Shown: positions 49,703-61,944, counted from the stretch's first letter. The stretch: DNA of 64,000 nucleotides from Cherax quadricarinatus (GCF_038502225.1 NW_027195248.1:139501-203500), one strand, 5' to 3'. Program-made: numbers and translations. The notes: a model not told the origin generated them from the sequence alone.

Positions 49703-50995
49703 TACCAGGAGTTTACCTGGAGAGGGTCTCAGGGGTCAACGCCCCCGCGGCCCGGTCTGAGAGTAGGCCTCATGGTGGAGCAGGGTCTGATCAACCAGGC
49801 TGTTACTGCTGGCCACACGCAAACTGACGTACGAACCACAGCCCGGTTGGTCAGGTACTGACTTTAGGTGCCCCTCCAGTGCCTTCTTGAAGACAGCCAC
49901 CAAGGGTATATTGGTAATCCCCCTTATGTATGCTGGGAGGCAATTGAACAGTCTTGGGCACCGGACACTTACTGTGTTGTCTCTCACTGTACTCGTGGCG
50001 CCCCTGCTTTTCATCGGGGGAATGTTGCATCTCCTGACGAATCTTTTGCTTTCATAGGGAGTGATTTTCTTGTGCAGGTTTGGTACCAATCCCTCCAGGA
50101 CCTTCCGAGTGTATATTATCATGTATTTCTCTCGCCTGCGTTCGAGGGAATACAGATCACGGACCTTCAACCGTTCCCAGTAGCTTAGGTGCCTTATCGT
50201 ACTTATGTGTGCCATGAAAGTTCTTTGTACACTCTCCAGGTCTACAGTGTCGCCAGCCTTGAAGGGGACAGTTAGTGTACAGCAATATTCCAGCCTAGAG
50301 AGCACAAGCGATTTGAAGAGAATCATCATGGGCTTGGCATCCCTAGTTTTGAAGGTTCTTATTATCCATCATATCATTTTCCTAGCGGATGAGGTAGATA
50401 CATTGTCGTGGGCTTTGAAGGCGAGATCCTCTGACTTTATCACTTCCAGGTCCTTCACATTACTTTTCCGCTCTATTATAATGTTATAATTTGTTGTATA
50501 CCCTGACACATTTTTAATTTCTTCAAGTTTCCCATATCTGAGTAGTTGAAATTTCTCCTCGTTGAACTTCATATTGTTTTGAGTGGCCTATTCCAAGATT
50601 TGGTTGATGTCCGCTTGGAGTCTCGCGGTGTCTTCGATGGAGGTCACTGCCATGGTAATCCGGGTGTCATCCGCAAAAGAAGACACGGAGCAAGGCTAAC
50701 ATCTCTATGTCAGAAATGAGGATGAGGAATAGAATGGGAGCAAGTACTGTGCCTTGTGGAACAGAGCTTTTCACCGTGGCTGCCTGGGACTTTACTCTGT
50801 TTACTAATACTCTTTGTGTTCTATTTGTCAGGAAGTTCTAGATCCATCTACCAACTTTTCCCGTTATTCCTTTATCACGCATTTTGTGTTCTGTTACACC
50901 ATAGTTACACTTGTCGAAAGCTTTTGCAAAGTCTGTGTATACTACATCTGTATTTTGTTTATCCTCTACAGCATCCAGGACCTTGTCATAGTCGC
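49703..50995 (-). mobile_element. Family-B LINE, C-terminal two thirds of RT to 3' end
   Basis: Minus strand: terminal hairpin at 49732-49746, C-terminal frame 50329-49736 (LVLSRLEYCCTLTVPFKAG, GPRLFNC), upstream RT remnants to about 50990 including FADD-region codons near 50690. It stops abruptly at 50995. Confidence 0.87.
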
Positions 50996-51790
50996 CAGAA
51001 ACTTACCACACAGGTCAGCTGTTTTAAATAATCTTCCTGGCTACATCACATATAATCTAGTGATACCAGTGAATAGGAGAATACAGTGTTATAGTAGCAA
51101 CTAACCAGTAATATAATGGTACTTAGTGGAGTGGAGTGACTTTCATTAGTTTTTTCTCTTTCTTGAAATACCAGACGTATACAGTGAAATTCATATAACC
51201 TGTAGTTATCAGCGGTCGCAATATACACAACGAGAAGCAAATATTACTGCAAAAAGAAGCGTCTTTCCACCAATAATTCCACCAGTCAACTATAGTGATA
51301 ATATAGCATTTGTTGTGGTGGAGACGGAAAAACCTAGAAAAGCTAGATACAGTGATCTATAAACAAGGGTTGAGACCTCGACCGTTCGTCATTGTAGGAG
51401 CTGCCAGCAATCACGGGGTCTTCAACACGCAAGTTATACTTTTGTATCAATCAAATCACATATTACTCAGTTAAATAATTTCCAGTAGTTCTTTCATGTG
51501 ATAGCCAAATCACCGACCAGTATGTTTTAAATAAGTGACCCACTGATCAGATCCGACTGGGTCCGAACCCTTGACTGGTTTCGAATCCTTGACCAGTTTC
51601 AAACGGATTCGTTGGACAATAAAAGCAGACTGTAAACAGATGGGGTTTTAGGCGCCCTTATCAAACACAAACAAATATAAAACAGGAACGTACACTGGTA
51701 AGCTGTCCTAATATACAAGTACAGTTAGAAATAGAAATACAAATAGCTAGAGCTGCACTTTAAGGAGGTTATTAATAGAGTATTCAAGAG
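50996..51790. other. Stretch without recognised features
   Basis: No recognised gene. The last part may include the 5' UTR of the family-B LINE that follows. Confidence 0.45.
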
Positions 51791-51831
51791 GTTACTAGTA
51801 GAATTACAGTAAATCATCCATTCAAATCATT

Positions 51832-53091
51832 GTGAAGCTCGGTGTAGTCTGCAGTCAATCAAACAAACGTGCTTCCACATGGATAAATTGCCATTTTTGT
51901 GGAAATTGGTGTCACGCCCCTTGTGCAGATATCCAAGAACTATCTACAAGCAGTATTAAACCAGGGAAGTGTTTTTGGGTATGCCCAAATGAGATAAATC
52001 TGTGGACTAAAATCACATTAGTATTAAAAGAGGATAACATCAAAGCAGCCTTCATAGAAAACCTGGAAGCATTCTATAACAGATGGGAAAATAAAAAGTC
52101 TGGGCTGGATGGTATCGCCCTTGGTGCTGGCCAGGTAGTCAGAAACTGTAAGGCTGGAGGTGCTGCCCAGGTAGTCAGTAAATGTGGGGCTGATAATGCT
52201 GTCCTGGGAGACAGTAATGGTGGAGCTGGAGGTGCTGTCCTGGTAGGCAGTAATGGTGAAGCTAGAGGTGCTGCCCTGGGAGAAAGTAATGGTGAGGATG
52301 GAGGTGCTGTCCTGGGAGACAGTAATGGTGAAGCTGGAGGTGCTGTCCTGGGAGACAGTAATGGTGAGGATGGAGGTGCTGTCCTGGGAGACAGTAATGG
52401 TGAGGGTGGAGATGCTGTCCAGGTAGTCAGTAAATGTACGCAGGAAGGGATGCATATAAATGACCCCGAGGGAGACAGGAGCTGTAGTGAGGAAACAAGT
52501 GTAGTCAAAGACAAGATAAAACCAATATTACAAACTAGTAATAACACAGGAGATAGCAAACAAGGGGACTCCACTAGCATTAGCGAGGATACATTACCAA
52601 AAACAACTGGTGAGAGCCCCATCGTTAGTGCTAGTGAGGATAGGAAAGACACAAGTAAACATGCACCAACAGGGAATACAGTCACAGAAACCCAAGGCAA
52701 ACGGAAACCAAGCCTGTGCACATACTATGCACTTGGTATCTGCAGGCATGGGAAATCTGGAAAAACAGATGGGACGTGCAACTTTGACCACCCTAGAAAA
52801 TGCCGTGCCCATATGACAACAGGAAAATGCAAACTCCCTTCCTGTAAGCTTTTTCACCCTGAAATATGTCCCTCTTCAGTACAGGAAAGACTGTGCTATA
52901 ACTTAAATTGCCAGGCACACCATCTAAAAAGGACAAAAAGATACAAAACATCCAGACCAAGGAAAAACCTAGGTGGCCACAGCCACTCAAGAGGGAGAGG
53001 TTTTTTAGTGCCAGGAAGAAAAAAAAACTGGCAAGAAATGGCAGAAATCGTACACCAAATCCAGTCATTCCTGGAGTGGAACCACAGTTGA
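51832..53091 (+). CDS. LINE B ORF1: PHD-like and CCCH finger protein
   Basis: Likely the RNA-binding partner of the LINE. N-terminus (residues about 6-52): VCSQSNKRASTWINCHFCGN then WCHAPC and FWVCPNE, a Cys/His pattern like a PHD finger. Residues about 98-202 are a 12-residue repeat (GAVLGDSNGEAG). After a Ser/Thr-rich linker there are CCCH-type fingers: CTYYALGICRHG...CNFDH, CRAHMTTGKCKLPSCKLFH, CPSSVQERLCYNLNCQAHH, then a basic tail. No in-frame ATG precedes residue 1 (a TAG lies at 51799), so the start is a GTG, a non-AUG codon, or a mutated ATG. Confidence 0.8.
   Translation: MKLGVVCSQSNKRASTWINCHFCGNWCHAPCADIQELSTSSIKPGKCFWVCPNEINLWTKITLVLKEDNIKAAFIENLEAFYNRWENKKSGLDGIALGAGQVVRNCKAGGAAQVVSKCGADNAVLGDSNGGAGGAVLVGSNGEARGAALGESNGEDGGAVLGDSNGEAGGAVLGDSNGEDGGAVLGDSNGEGGDAVQVVSKCTQEGMHINDPEGDRSCSEETSVVKDKIKPILQTSNNTGDSKQGDSTSISEDTLPKTTGESPIVSASEDRKDTSKHAPTGNTVTETQGKRKPSLCTYYALGICRHGKSGKTDGTCNFDHPRKCRAHMTTGKCKLPSCKLFHPEICPSSVQERLCYNLNCQAHHLKRTKRYKTSRPRKNLGGHSHSRGRGFLVPGRKKNWQEMAEIVHQIQSFLEWNHS
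52123..52435 (+). repeat. 36-bp coding minisatellite in ORF1
   Basis: About nine in-frame 36-bp units with GGTGCTGTCCTGGGAGACAG encode 12-residue repeats. Terminal units differ (CAGGTAGTCAGTAAATGT). Confidence 0.9.
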
Positions 53092-56000
53092 TGGCCTTCA
53101 CTCCAAACCAACAGATACAGATACTAATGCCGAAAAAAAGTCCCCCCAGTACCACAAATACCACCAGTCTGATGACATTCTTTTTTGCAAATATACAGGG
53201 TCTAAAACCAGCAATGAACAACAAAATTCCTTTCATCCGTGGACTGCTTGCAGAGGCAAGTGCAATGTTCGCGGCTTTCACAGAGACCCACATGAAGGAT
53301 CACTTGTACAACGAAATATGGATCTCAGGGTACAACCTATACAGATGCGACAGAGTGAACAGGCAAAAGGGGGGGGGGGTAGCCTGTATATCGCAGAGTC
53401 ACTTGTTTGCACAGAACCGCTTAATGCCTCAAATGATGTAGTGGAAGTTTTAGCAGTAAAGATCGAGAACCAAAACCAAGTCATTGTCGTAGTCTACAAG
53501 CCTCAGGATGCAACGTCCCAGCAATTCCAGGAACAGCTGTTAAAAATTGACCACTGTCTGGAAAATCTGCCAGCTCCTGCCCCCAACATCTTGCTCCTTG
53601 GGGATTTCAACTTAAGGCACCTAAAATGGAGGAATATAGCAAATAATGTTGTTGCAGTGATAACTCCAGGAGGCAGCTCTTACGAGAATTCACACACACA
53701 CGAGCTTTTAAATCTCTGCACAAAATTCAACTTAAACCAGCAAATAATAGAGCCTACTAGACTGGAGAATACACTAGACCTCATCTTCACTAACAATGAT
53801 GATCTGATAAGAAATGTCACCATATCAAAAACAATATACTCAGATCACAACATAATCGAGGTTCAGACATGTATGCGCGGAGCTCCAGACCGACATAATG
53901 AGATTAGTCATGAGGGAGCCTTCACCAAATTCAACTTCAATAATAAGAACATAAAGTGGGACCAAGTAAACCAAGTCCTAACCGATATAAGCTGGGAAGA
54001 TAGACTAAGCAACACAGACCCCAACTTATGCCTAGAACAGATTAACTCGGTGGCACTCGATGTATGCTCAAGGCTTATTCCTTTAAGAAAAAGGAGGAGT
54101 AGATGTAAAATAGAAAGAGACAGGCGCTCCCTTTACAGGCGACGAAAAAGAATAACAGAGCGGCTAAAAGAGGCCAATATATCTGAAATGCGTAGGGAGT
54201 CACTGGTCAGAGAAATAGCAAACATCGAACTTAAGCTAAAGGAATCTTATAGGAGTCAGGAATTGCGGGAAGAACTAAAAGCCATAAATGAAATCGAAAG
54301 AAACCCAAAGTATTTCTTTTCCTATGCCAAATCAAAGTCGAGAACAACGTCCAGTATTGGGCCCCTACTTAAACAAGATGGGTCCTACACAGATGACAGC
54401 AAGGAAATGAGTGAGCTACTCAGGTCCCAATATGACTCAGTTTTTAGCGAGCCGCTTACCAGACTGAGAGTCGAAGATCAAAATGAATTTTTTATGAGAG
54501 AGCCACAGAATTTGGTTAACACAAGCCTATCCGATGTTATCCTGACGCCAAATGACTTCGAACAGGCGATAAATGACATGCCCATGCACTCTGCCCCAGG
54601 GCCAGACTCATGGAACTCCGTGTTCATCAAGAACTGCAAGAAGCCCCTATCACGAGCTTTTACCATCCTATGGAGAGGGAGCATGGACACGGGGGTCGTC
54701 CCACAGCTACTAAAAACAACAGACATAGCCCCACTCCACAAAGGGGGCAGTAAAGCAATAGCAAAGAACTACAGACCGATAGCACTAACATCCCATATCA
54801 TAAAAATCTTTGAAAGGGTCCTAAGAAGCAAGATTGCCACCCATCTAGAAACCCATCAATTACACAACCCAGGGCAACATGGGTTTAGAGCAGGTCGCTC
54901 CTGTCTGTCTCAACTATTGGATCACTACGATAAGGTCCTAGATGCACTAGAAGACAAAAAGAATGCAGATGTAATATATACAGACTTTGCAAAAGCCTTC
55001 GACAAGTGTGACCATGGCGTAATAGTGCACAAAATGCGTGCTAAAGGAATTACAGGAAAAGTTGGTAGATGGATTTATAATTTCCTCACAAACAGAACAC
55101 AAAGAGTAGTAGTCAACAGAGTAAAATCCGAGGCAGCTACGGCGAAAAGCTCTGTTCCACAAGGCACAGTACTCGCTCCCATCTTGTTTCTCATCCTCAT
55201 ATCTGACATAGACAAAGATGTCAGCCACAGCACCGTGTCTTCCTTTGCAGATGACACCCGAATCTGCATGACAGTGTCCTCCATTGCAGACACTGCAAGG
55301 CTCCAGGCGGACATCAACCAAATCTTTCAGTGGGCTGCAGAAAACAATATGAAGTTCAACGATGAGAAATTTCAATTACTCCGATATGGTAAACACGAGG
55401 AAATTAAAACTTCATCAGAGTACAAAACAAATTCCGGCCACAAAATAGAGCGAAAAACCAACGTCAAAGACCTGGGAGTGATCATGTCGGAGGATCTCAC
55501 CTTCAAGGACCATAACATTATATCAATCGCATCTGCTAGAAAAATGACAGGATGGATAATGAGAACCTTCAAAACTAGGGATGCCAAGCCCATGATGACA
55601 CTCTTCAGGTCGCTTGTTCTATCTAGGCTGGAATATTGCTGCACACTAACAGCACCTTTCAAGGCAGGTGAAATTGCTGACCTAGAAAATGTACAGAGAA
55701 CCTTCACGGCAGCATAACGGAGATAAAACACCTCAATTACTGGGAGCGCTTGAGGTTCCTGAACCTGTATTCCCTGGAACGCAGGCGGGAGAGATACATG
55801 ATTATATACACCTGGAAAATCCTAGAGGGACTAGTACCGAACTTGCACACGAAAATCACTCACAACGAAAGCAAAAGACTTGGCAGACGATGCAACATCC
55901 CCCCAATGAAAAGCAGGGGTGTCACTAGCACGTTAAGAGACCATACAATAAGTGTCAGGGGCCCGAGACTGTTCAACTGCCTCCCAGCATACATAAGGGG

Positions 56001-56211
56001 GATTACCAATAGACCCCTGGCAGTCTTCAAGCTGGCACTGGACAAGCACCTAAAGTCGGTACCTGACCAGCCGGGCTGTGGCTCGTACGTTGGATTGCGT
56101 GCAGCCAGCAGTAACAGCCTGGTTGATCAGGCTCTGATTCACCAGGAGGCCTGGTCACAGACCGGGCCGCCCACACAGGGGGCGTTGACCCCCGGAACTC
56201 TCTCCAGGTAA
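53091..56211 (+). pseudogene. LINE B ORF2: endonuclease-reverse transcriptase (two frameshifts)
   Basis: The ATG (53091-53093) overlaps the ORF1 stop as TGATG. The endonuclease begins FFANIQGLKPAMNNK, with AFTETHMKD, LLLGDFNLRHLKW and YSDHNII. The RT carries APGPDSWNS, YRPIALTSHIIKIFERV, YTDFAKAFDKCDH, SSVPQGTVLAPILF and SSFADDTRICM, followed by LVLSRLEYCCTLTAPFKAGE and a C-terminal domain. One frameshift sits at or just after an 11-G run (53369-53386); a second near 55711-55716 moves to the frame 55750-56211. The middle frame 53318-55717 is open for about 800 codons. Confidence 0.87.
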
Positions 56212-56254
56212 ACTCCAGGTAATCACATTATACTGCATTTGTGTTTATATTGCC

Positions 56255-56375
56255 AGGGTATCTAGGTGGTTGGCTATCTTGCTTCTTAGAACCCTCTCAA
56301 AGATTTTGATGATATGGGATGTTAGTGCTATCGGTCTGTAGTTCTTTGCTTTACTGCGACCTTTGTAGAGTCGGC
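56255..56375 (-). mobile_element. Family-B LINE RT fragment
   Basis: The minus strand encodes KNYRPIALTSHIIKIFERVL followed by RSKIANHLDT. A 120-bp remnant between the full LINE B and a family-F fragment. Confidence 0.85.
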
Positions 56376-56376
56376 T

Positions 56377-57090
56377 TCTACCCTTCAAACAGACCTGTTT
56401 GCCATACTCCTTGCACTCAAATGCGTCCATGTATCTAAGGTTGACACTTTAATTGTAACTGATTCTCTGTCATCCATAAATGCTCTCAACTCATTAAGTA
56501 TAAATTGTGGCATGCTTGTGTCAGAAGCCAGACATAGGTATGGTAAGATTGTGGACAGTGGAGTCAGAGTGCACATGCTGTGGATTCCATCTCACATTGG
56601 TCTTCAGATGCATGATAAAACTGATAAATTGGCTAAGCTGTATGCTTTCAAAGAGGGAGTAGATTACAATCTTGGCTTGTCAGTTAGTAGTTTAAGAACA
56701 ATAATACTAAAAGAACTTCAATTGAATTTTATTGACTCAAGTCAGTCCATCTATCATCATTCCATCATGCAGGAGGAGCCACATGTCTATGGTGCATCCA
56801 ACAAAATAAGCAGACTCTTGGATGCCACTACCGCCCGGCTCCGGCTGGGTTACAAGTATCTTTGGCATGTTAAATCCCCACCACCAGATGTAGACCAAAC
56901 GAAATGTAAACTTTGCCAGATGGACTATTGTCACACCTTGCGTCATTATGTACTGGAGTGCGATAAAATTAGTGAATTTAGAAACAACTCACTCAGAAAT
57001 GTTCAAGAAATGGCAAAGTATTTTATCCACAGTGGTATATTACAGACCATTCTGGAGAAATACCCTGACTTTGCTAGCTGTAAATAATGC
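56377..57090 (+). pseudogene. Family-F LINE: RNase H and C-terminal zinc region (open frame)
   Basis: An open frame of about 236 codons, truncated at its 5' side. STLQTDLFAILLALKCV carries the Glu block, LIVTDSLSSINAL the second Asp, and MLWIPSHIGLQMHDKTDKLA the His and final Asp of RNase H. CKLCQMDYCHTLRHYVLECD is the CCHC-like end found in I/Jockey-type elements. Less damaged than the copy at 48560. Confidence 0.85.
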
Positions 57091-57098
57091 ATTACCAC

Positions 57099-57120
57099 GT
57101 GTGTGTGTGTGTGTGTGTGT

Positions 57121-57194
<74 letters not shown>
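57099..57194. repeat. (TG)n microsatellite
   Basis: About 47 TG units with one interruption, abutting the 3' end of the family-C LINE. Confidence 0.95.
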
Positions 57195-57197
<3 letters not shown>

Positions 57198-58662
57198 CAC
57201 CTAGTTGTACTCACCTAGTTGAGGTTGCGGGGGTCGAGTCCGAGCTCCTGGCCCCGCCTCTTCACTGATCGCTACTAGGTCACTCTCCCTGAACCGTGAG
57301 CTTTATCATACCTCTGCTTAAAGCTATGTATGGATCCTGCCTCCACTACATCGCTTCCCAAACTATTTCACTTACTGACTACTCTGTGGCTGAAGAAATA
57401 CTTCCTAACATCCCTGTGATTCATCTGTGTCTTCAACTTCCAACTGTGTCCCCTTGTTACTGTGTCCAATCTCTGGAACATCCTGTCTTTGTCCACCTTG
57501 TCAATTCCTCTCAGTATTCTGTATGTCGTTATCATGTCCCCCCTATCTCTCCTGTCCTCCAGTGTCGTCAGGTTGATTTCCCTTAACCTCTCCTCGTAGG
57601 ACATACCTCTTAGCTCTGGGACTAGTCTTGTTGCAAACCTTTGCACTTTCTCTAGTTTCTTTACGTGCTTGGCTAGGTGTGGGTTCCAAACTGGTGCCGC
57701 ATACTCCAATATGGGCCTAACGTACACGGTGTGCAGGGTCCTGAACGATTCCTTATTAAGATGTCGAAATGCTGTTCTCAGGTTTGCTAGGCGCCCATAT
57801 GCTGCAGCAGTTATTTGATTGATGTGCGCTTCAGGAGATGTGCCTGGTGTTATACTCACCCCAAGATCTTTTTCCTTGAGTGAGGTTTGTAGTCTCTGGC
57901 CCCCTAGACTGTACTCCGTCTGCGGTCTTCTTTGCCCATCCCCAATCTTCATGACTTTGCACTTGGTGGGATTGAACTCCAGGAGCCAATTGTTGGACCA
58001 GGTCTGCAGCCTGTCCAGATCCCTTTGTAGTTCTGCCTGGTCTTCGATCGAGTGAATTCTTCTCATCAACTTCACGTCATCTGCAAACAGGGACACCTCA
58101 GTGTCTATTCCTTCCGTCATGCCATTCACAAATACCAGAAACAGCACTGGTCCTAGGACTGACCCCTGTGGGACCCCGCTGGTCACAGGTGCCCACTCTG
58201 ACACCTCGCCAAGTACCATGACTCGCTGCTGTCTTCCTGACAAGTATTCCCTGATCCATTGTAGTGCCTTCCCTGTTATCCCTGCTTGGTCCTCCAGTTT
58301 TTGCACCAATCTCTTGTGTGGAACTGTGTCAAACGCCTTCTTGCAGTCCAAGAATATGCAATCCACCCATCCCTCTCTCTCTTGTCTTACTGCTGTCACC
58401 ATGTCATAGAACTCCAGTAGGTTTGTGACACAGGATTTCCCGTCCCTGAAACCATGTTGGCTGCTGTTGATGAGATCATTCCTTTCTAGGTGTTCCACCA
58501 CTCTTCTCCTAATAATCTTCTCCATGATTTTGCATACTATACATGTCAGTGACACTGGTCTGTAGTTTAATGCTTCATGTCTGTCTCCTTTTTTAAAGAT
58601 TGGGACTACATTTGCTGTCTTCCATGCCTCAGGCAATCTCCCTGTTTCGATAGATGTATTGA
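57195..58662 (-). mobile_element. Family-C (CR1-like) LINE, 5'-truncated
   Basis: Minus strand: RT to 3' end. The 3' terminus has two copies of CAACTAGGTGAGTA and then (AC)n. The 5' break falls in another TG/CA array. Confidence 0.9.
57368..58662 (-). CDS. LINE C reverse transcriptase (partial, uninterrupted)
   Basis: About 430 residues without a stop. Blocks include ETGRLPEAWKTANVVPIFKK, LNYRPVSLTCIVCKIMEKII, QHGFRDGKSCVTNLLEFYD, LDCKKAFDTVPHKRL, SGVPQGSVLGPVLFLVFVNG and SLFADDVKLMRRI, followed by YVRPILEYAAPVWNPHLAKH. All visible RT catalytic motifs are intact. The endonuclease and start are missing because of 5' truncation, so it is not an autonomous gene. CR1/L2-like within the Jockey superfamily by motif. 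Confidence 0.87.
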
Positions 58663-58668
58663 ATATTG

Positions 58669-58711
<43 letters not shown>

Positions 58712-58815
58712 TGCGTGCTTGTGTGTATGCATGTATTAGTACGCTCATGTGCATGTGTCTGTGCGTGCGCCCTCGTGTGTGCATGTGTGCGCGCGCGCGC
58801 TGGTGTGGGTGTATG
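58663..58815. repeat. (TG)n with GTGC/CG interruptions
   Basis: Degenerating TG array with a short CG run near 58790-58800. Confidence 0.9.
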
Positions 58816-58829
58816 ACCAACTTAATATT

Positions 58830-59175
58830 TGTATTTATAACTCATTACAATTGTGACCAGGTGTGGACGTATCAGTGGCTCATTACTTTGTAATTTGTTC
58901 ATGACTGTAACCATGTATAGGAGTGAGGCTGATTCATTATCTTTGTAACTTGCCATGATTGTGACCAGATCTACCTGGAGTTCATTACCTTTGTAACTAG
59001 TTCAGCTATCATAACTTTGGGGTCAAGTCCCTGGACCCATTATGTACCTTTGTAATCTTTTGACTACCGCCCACAGGATGGGTATGTGGTGACTACCGCC
59101 CACAGGATGGGTATGTGGTGACTACCGCCCACAGGATGAGGATGGGGTGCATAATAAAGATATTAAACTAACTAA
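58830..59175 (+). repeat. LINE 3'-UTR-like fragment with 28-bp tandem repeat
   Basis: Contains TCCCTGGACCCATTATGTAC and three copies of GACTACCGCCCACAGGATGG, ending ATTAAACTAACTAACT. An inverted partner lies at 61945-62215. Confidence 0.7.
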
Positions 59176-59177
59176 CT

Positions 59178-59510
59178 TTGTAGAGTGGGGCTGTGTCTGT
59201 TGTTTTTAGTGTGTGTGGGATGACCCCTGTGTCCATGCTCCCTCAATAAAATGCTGAAGGCACGCAATAGGGGCTTCTTGCAATTCTTGATGAACACGGA
59301 GTTCCACGAGTCTGGGCCTGGGGCAGAGTGCATGGGCATGTCATTAATTGCCTCTTCAAAGTCTTGTGGCGTTAGAATAATATCCGAGATTTTTAGGATG
59401 ATCAAATTTTGGGTTTCGTTCATAAAGAATTCATTTGGATTGTCGACCCTTAGTCTGGGTAGTGACTCGCTGAGTCATATTGGGATTGTAGTATATATCG
59501 TCTGAGTATG
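59178..59510 (-). mobile_element. Family-B LINE fragment
   Basis: The minus frame 59423-59172 reads ISDIILTPQDFEEAINDMPM then HSAPGPDSWNSVFIKN, the segment just before the RT fingers. Confidence 0.87.
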
Positions 59511-59515
59511 TCCCA

Positions 59516-61940
59516 TCAGGCACCTTTTGGGTCTCTTCTTGAACTGGTTCATGCTATGACTGACTTTGACATGTCCAGGCAATCTTTTCCATTCCTTTAT
59601 TGCCAAAGAGTATGGCTTCCGTTTCCCCGAGGTGTAACGATAGTTTGTTGTCTACTAACCATGTGCTGCAGGACTCCAGTTCCAGTGTTATTACATTAGC
59701 TATATCTTGTGGGTCTTTACCTGACACTAACAGAGCACTGTCATCCGCATACAGTAGGAGTTTGCACTTGACACTGATGGGCATGTCGTTTACATAACAT
59801 AGAAATAATAAGAGACCCAGAATACTACCTTGGGGAACTCCACATGCTATCGGCAGGGGTTCTGATTCTGCTTTGTTGATTTTGACATTTTGTTTCCTAT
59901 TGCTAGATAGAACTTAAACCAGTCTATGGAACCTATGGCAATAGCTTGAAGCGTCTTACATAATATATTGTGGTTGACCCTATCGAATGCCTTTTGCGAG
60001 TCTAAGGTTACCATTCCTATAAAGTTCCTTATCAACATTTCAGTTCTCATATAATCCATCAGATTAATTAGGGAGGTGTCGGTTGAGTAAGATCTCCTAA
60101 AGCCTGATTGGTAACTATGAAGAATATTGTTGTCATTAAGATATTTTACTACTTGACAGTACACTGCCACTTTCTAGAATTTTGGATATTGCACTGAGTA
60201 TACTAACAGGCCTATAGTTGTTGACATCAGACCTATTATTTTTCTTGAAGATAGGAGTAACTCTAGCTTCATTGAACCCCTCTGGTACGGTATTAGTGGT
60301 TATGGATAGATTTATTATGTGAGAAATGCGGATTGTCTATTCAGAGGCACCATCTTTAAGGAACTTAGACGGGATGTTATCTGGGCCGGTGCTCTTAGTT
60401 GGGTTTAACCTGCTTGGTTCTTTTTGCACGAAGTCATGAGATACACTTACTAGTTGAGAACTGTTTGGGATTACCCTTTTATTGGTATAGTATGTTTTAA
60501 ACTTATCAGAGTCTGTGTTAAAGGTATTTGATGCAGCTGGTAGTTTACTTACTAGTGTTGATGCGACAGTTGTGTAGTATGAATTAAAAATTTTTGCCAC
60601 TTTAGTTGCTTCATGCATACCTCGTTATCGATATTTAGTACTATGTTAGATCTATCTACAAGTTTATGGCTATACCCAACTGTTTTAGTTGTTGCCAGAG
60701 CTGTCTAGGGTTATTCTTGTATTCTTCGATTTTTGAGCAGCAGTGCCTTGCCGTTGCGCCTTTTATAAACCTCTGCACTCTGTTCCTCACCCTTTGGAAT
60801 ATCCTGTCTGTTTGCCTTAAATCTTTTTAGCAACTGGTCTCTGAATTTCATATTATCTAACATCTCAGTAGTCATCCAGGTTTTGGTTCTCCGTTTAATC
60901 CTCTCTTTAACTGGTGCAATATTATCAAGGATGGTAGTGAACATTGCTTTGAATTTTTCCCAGGCATCAGTTACATCCGTGCAACTTGTTATCACTGTCC
61001 AGTCACAATTGTCTTGCCTATTTACCAGTGTTTACTGTAGTTTCTAGTTGATCTCATTTTTATTGTCCTGTGTTGGCCTATCCGTTCCCTAATGATTTTC
61101 CTGGTACAGTAAATGATGAAATGATCACTAAAACCTGTGGTAATGACGCGTGACTTACTAATGTTCTCAGAGCAGTTACACAGTATGTGGTTGTTGTGAT
61201 AGAAACACAGGCCTTATCTCTAGGCTTTATTGAACATAGAATCTTCATAGTACTTCTGCAACAACAAAATATAATGACTAGCACATCTAATAACGGCTTC
61301 TACAGGGATGGTGATGTCTTGCATATGTCAAGAGAAAAGTTATAACTACAGGCCACATATTTAAACTCACCATGTAATCTGCATCACTGATAAATGGATA
61401 TAGTAGGAGAGAATCACACACCATGTGTTGGGGCCCATGACACACGCCAAACTGTTGTTGTTGTTAAGGGCCACGAGAGGTGGTGCAGTATTATCCTGCT
61501 GCTGCTCCCCACAGGACCAGTATCACTACAGTGGTCAATTAGGGTGGCTGAGAATTATGTGATCCGGGTTGATGTATTAATTAGTTGAACGTAACTATTT
61601 AAATCCAGTGTTTGCTTATACCTTTTACATAGCCCGTTATTTTGCTGTTGAAAACAGATATTGAAGTCTCTCGGTATTACTGTCTTGCAATTGTTATCAA
61701 GTCCGGACAAGACTCGAAAAGTCCTCTAAGAACTAGTCATGGGTGGGAGGGCGGTAACTAGTTCCTACTAAGATGAGTTTGGTCTTGGGAAGCAACACTT
61801 CAAACCATAGAATCTTCAGTTTTTGTCATTCAAATCAGGTCTTGGATTACAGGCTAAGTCATTTCTTATGTAGACACATACACCACCACCTTTTCTATTC
61901 CTGTCTAAGCGTTTTATATTGTAGTTAGTTTGTTTAATAT
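59516..61940 (-). mobile_element. Family-D (CR1/L2-like) LINE, decayed, split by a solo LTR
   Basis: Minus strand: endonuclease remnants near 61935-61860 (NRKGGGVCVYIRNDLACNP), linker at 60995-60711, RT at 60618-60337 and 60170-59847 (SYQSGFRRSYSTDTSLINL, LDSQKAFDRVNHNIL) and 59784-59554 (LLLYADDSALLVSG). Stops and frameshifts throughout. The 61192-61530 LTR sits inside it. Confidence 0.8.
61192..61530 (-). mobile_element. Solo LTR, 339 bp, 5-bp target duplication
   Basis: An inverted copy of the LTR at 62418-62756, the same 339-bp length, with TG...CA ends. GTGGT flanks it at 61187-61191 and 61531-61535. No internal region remains. Confidence 0.9.
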
Positions 61941-61944
61941 GTTT

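Larger units (their letters stand above)
51791..56215 (+). mobile_element. Family-B Jockey-superfamily LINE, nearly full length
   Basis: A two-ORF non-LTR element with ORF1 (51832-53091), ORF2 (53091-56211), and 3' end with the GGGGGCGTTGACCCCC hairpin at 56178-56193 and CTCCAGGTAAACTCCAGGTA. Two single-base frameshifts disable ORF2. It is the reference copy for the family-B fragments in this window. The 5' boundary is approximate. Confidence 0.9.

Noticed and set aside
52024..52721. Minus-strand Ser/Thr- and Pro-rich open frames (215 and 143 residues)
   Set aside because: Shadow of the 36-bp coding repeat of LINE ORF1.
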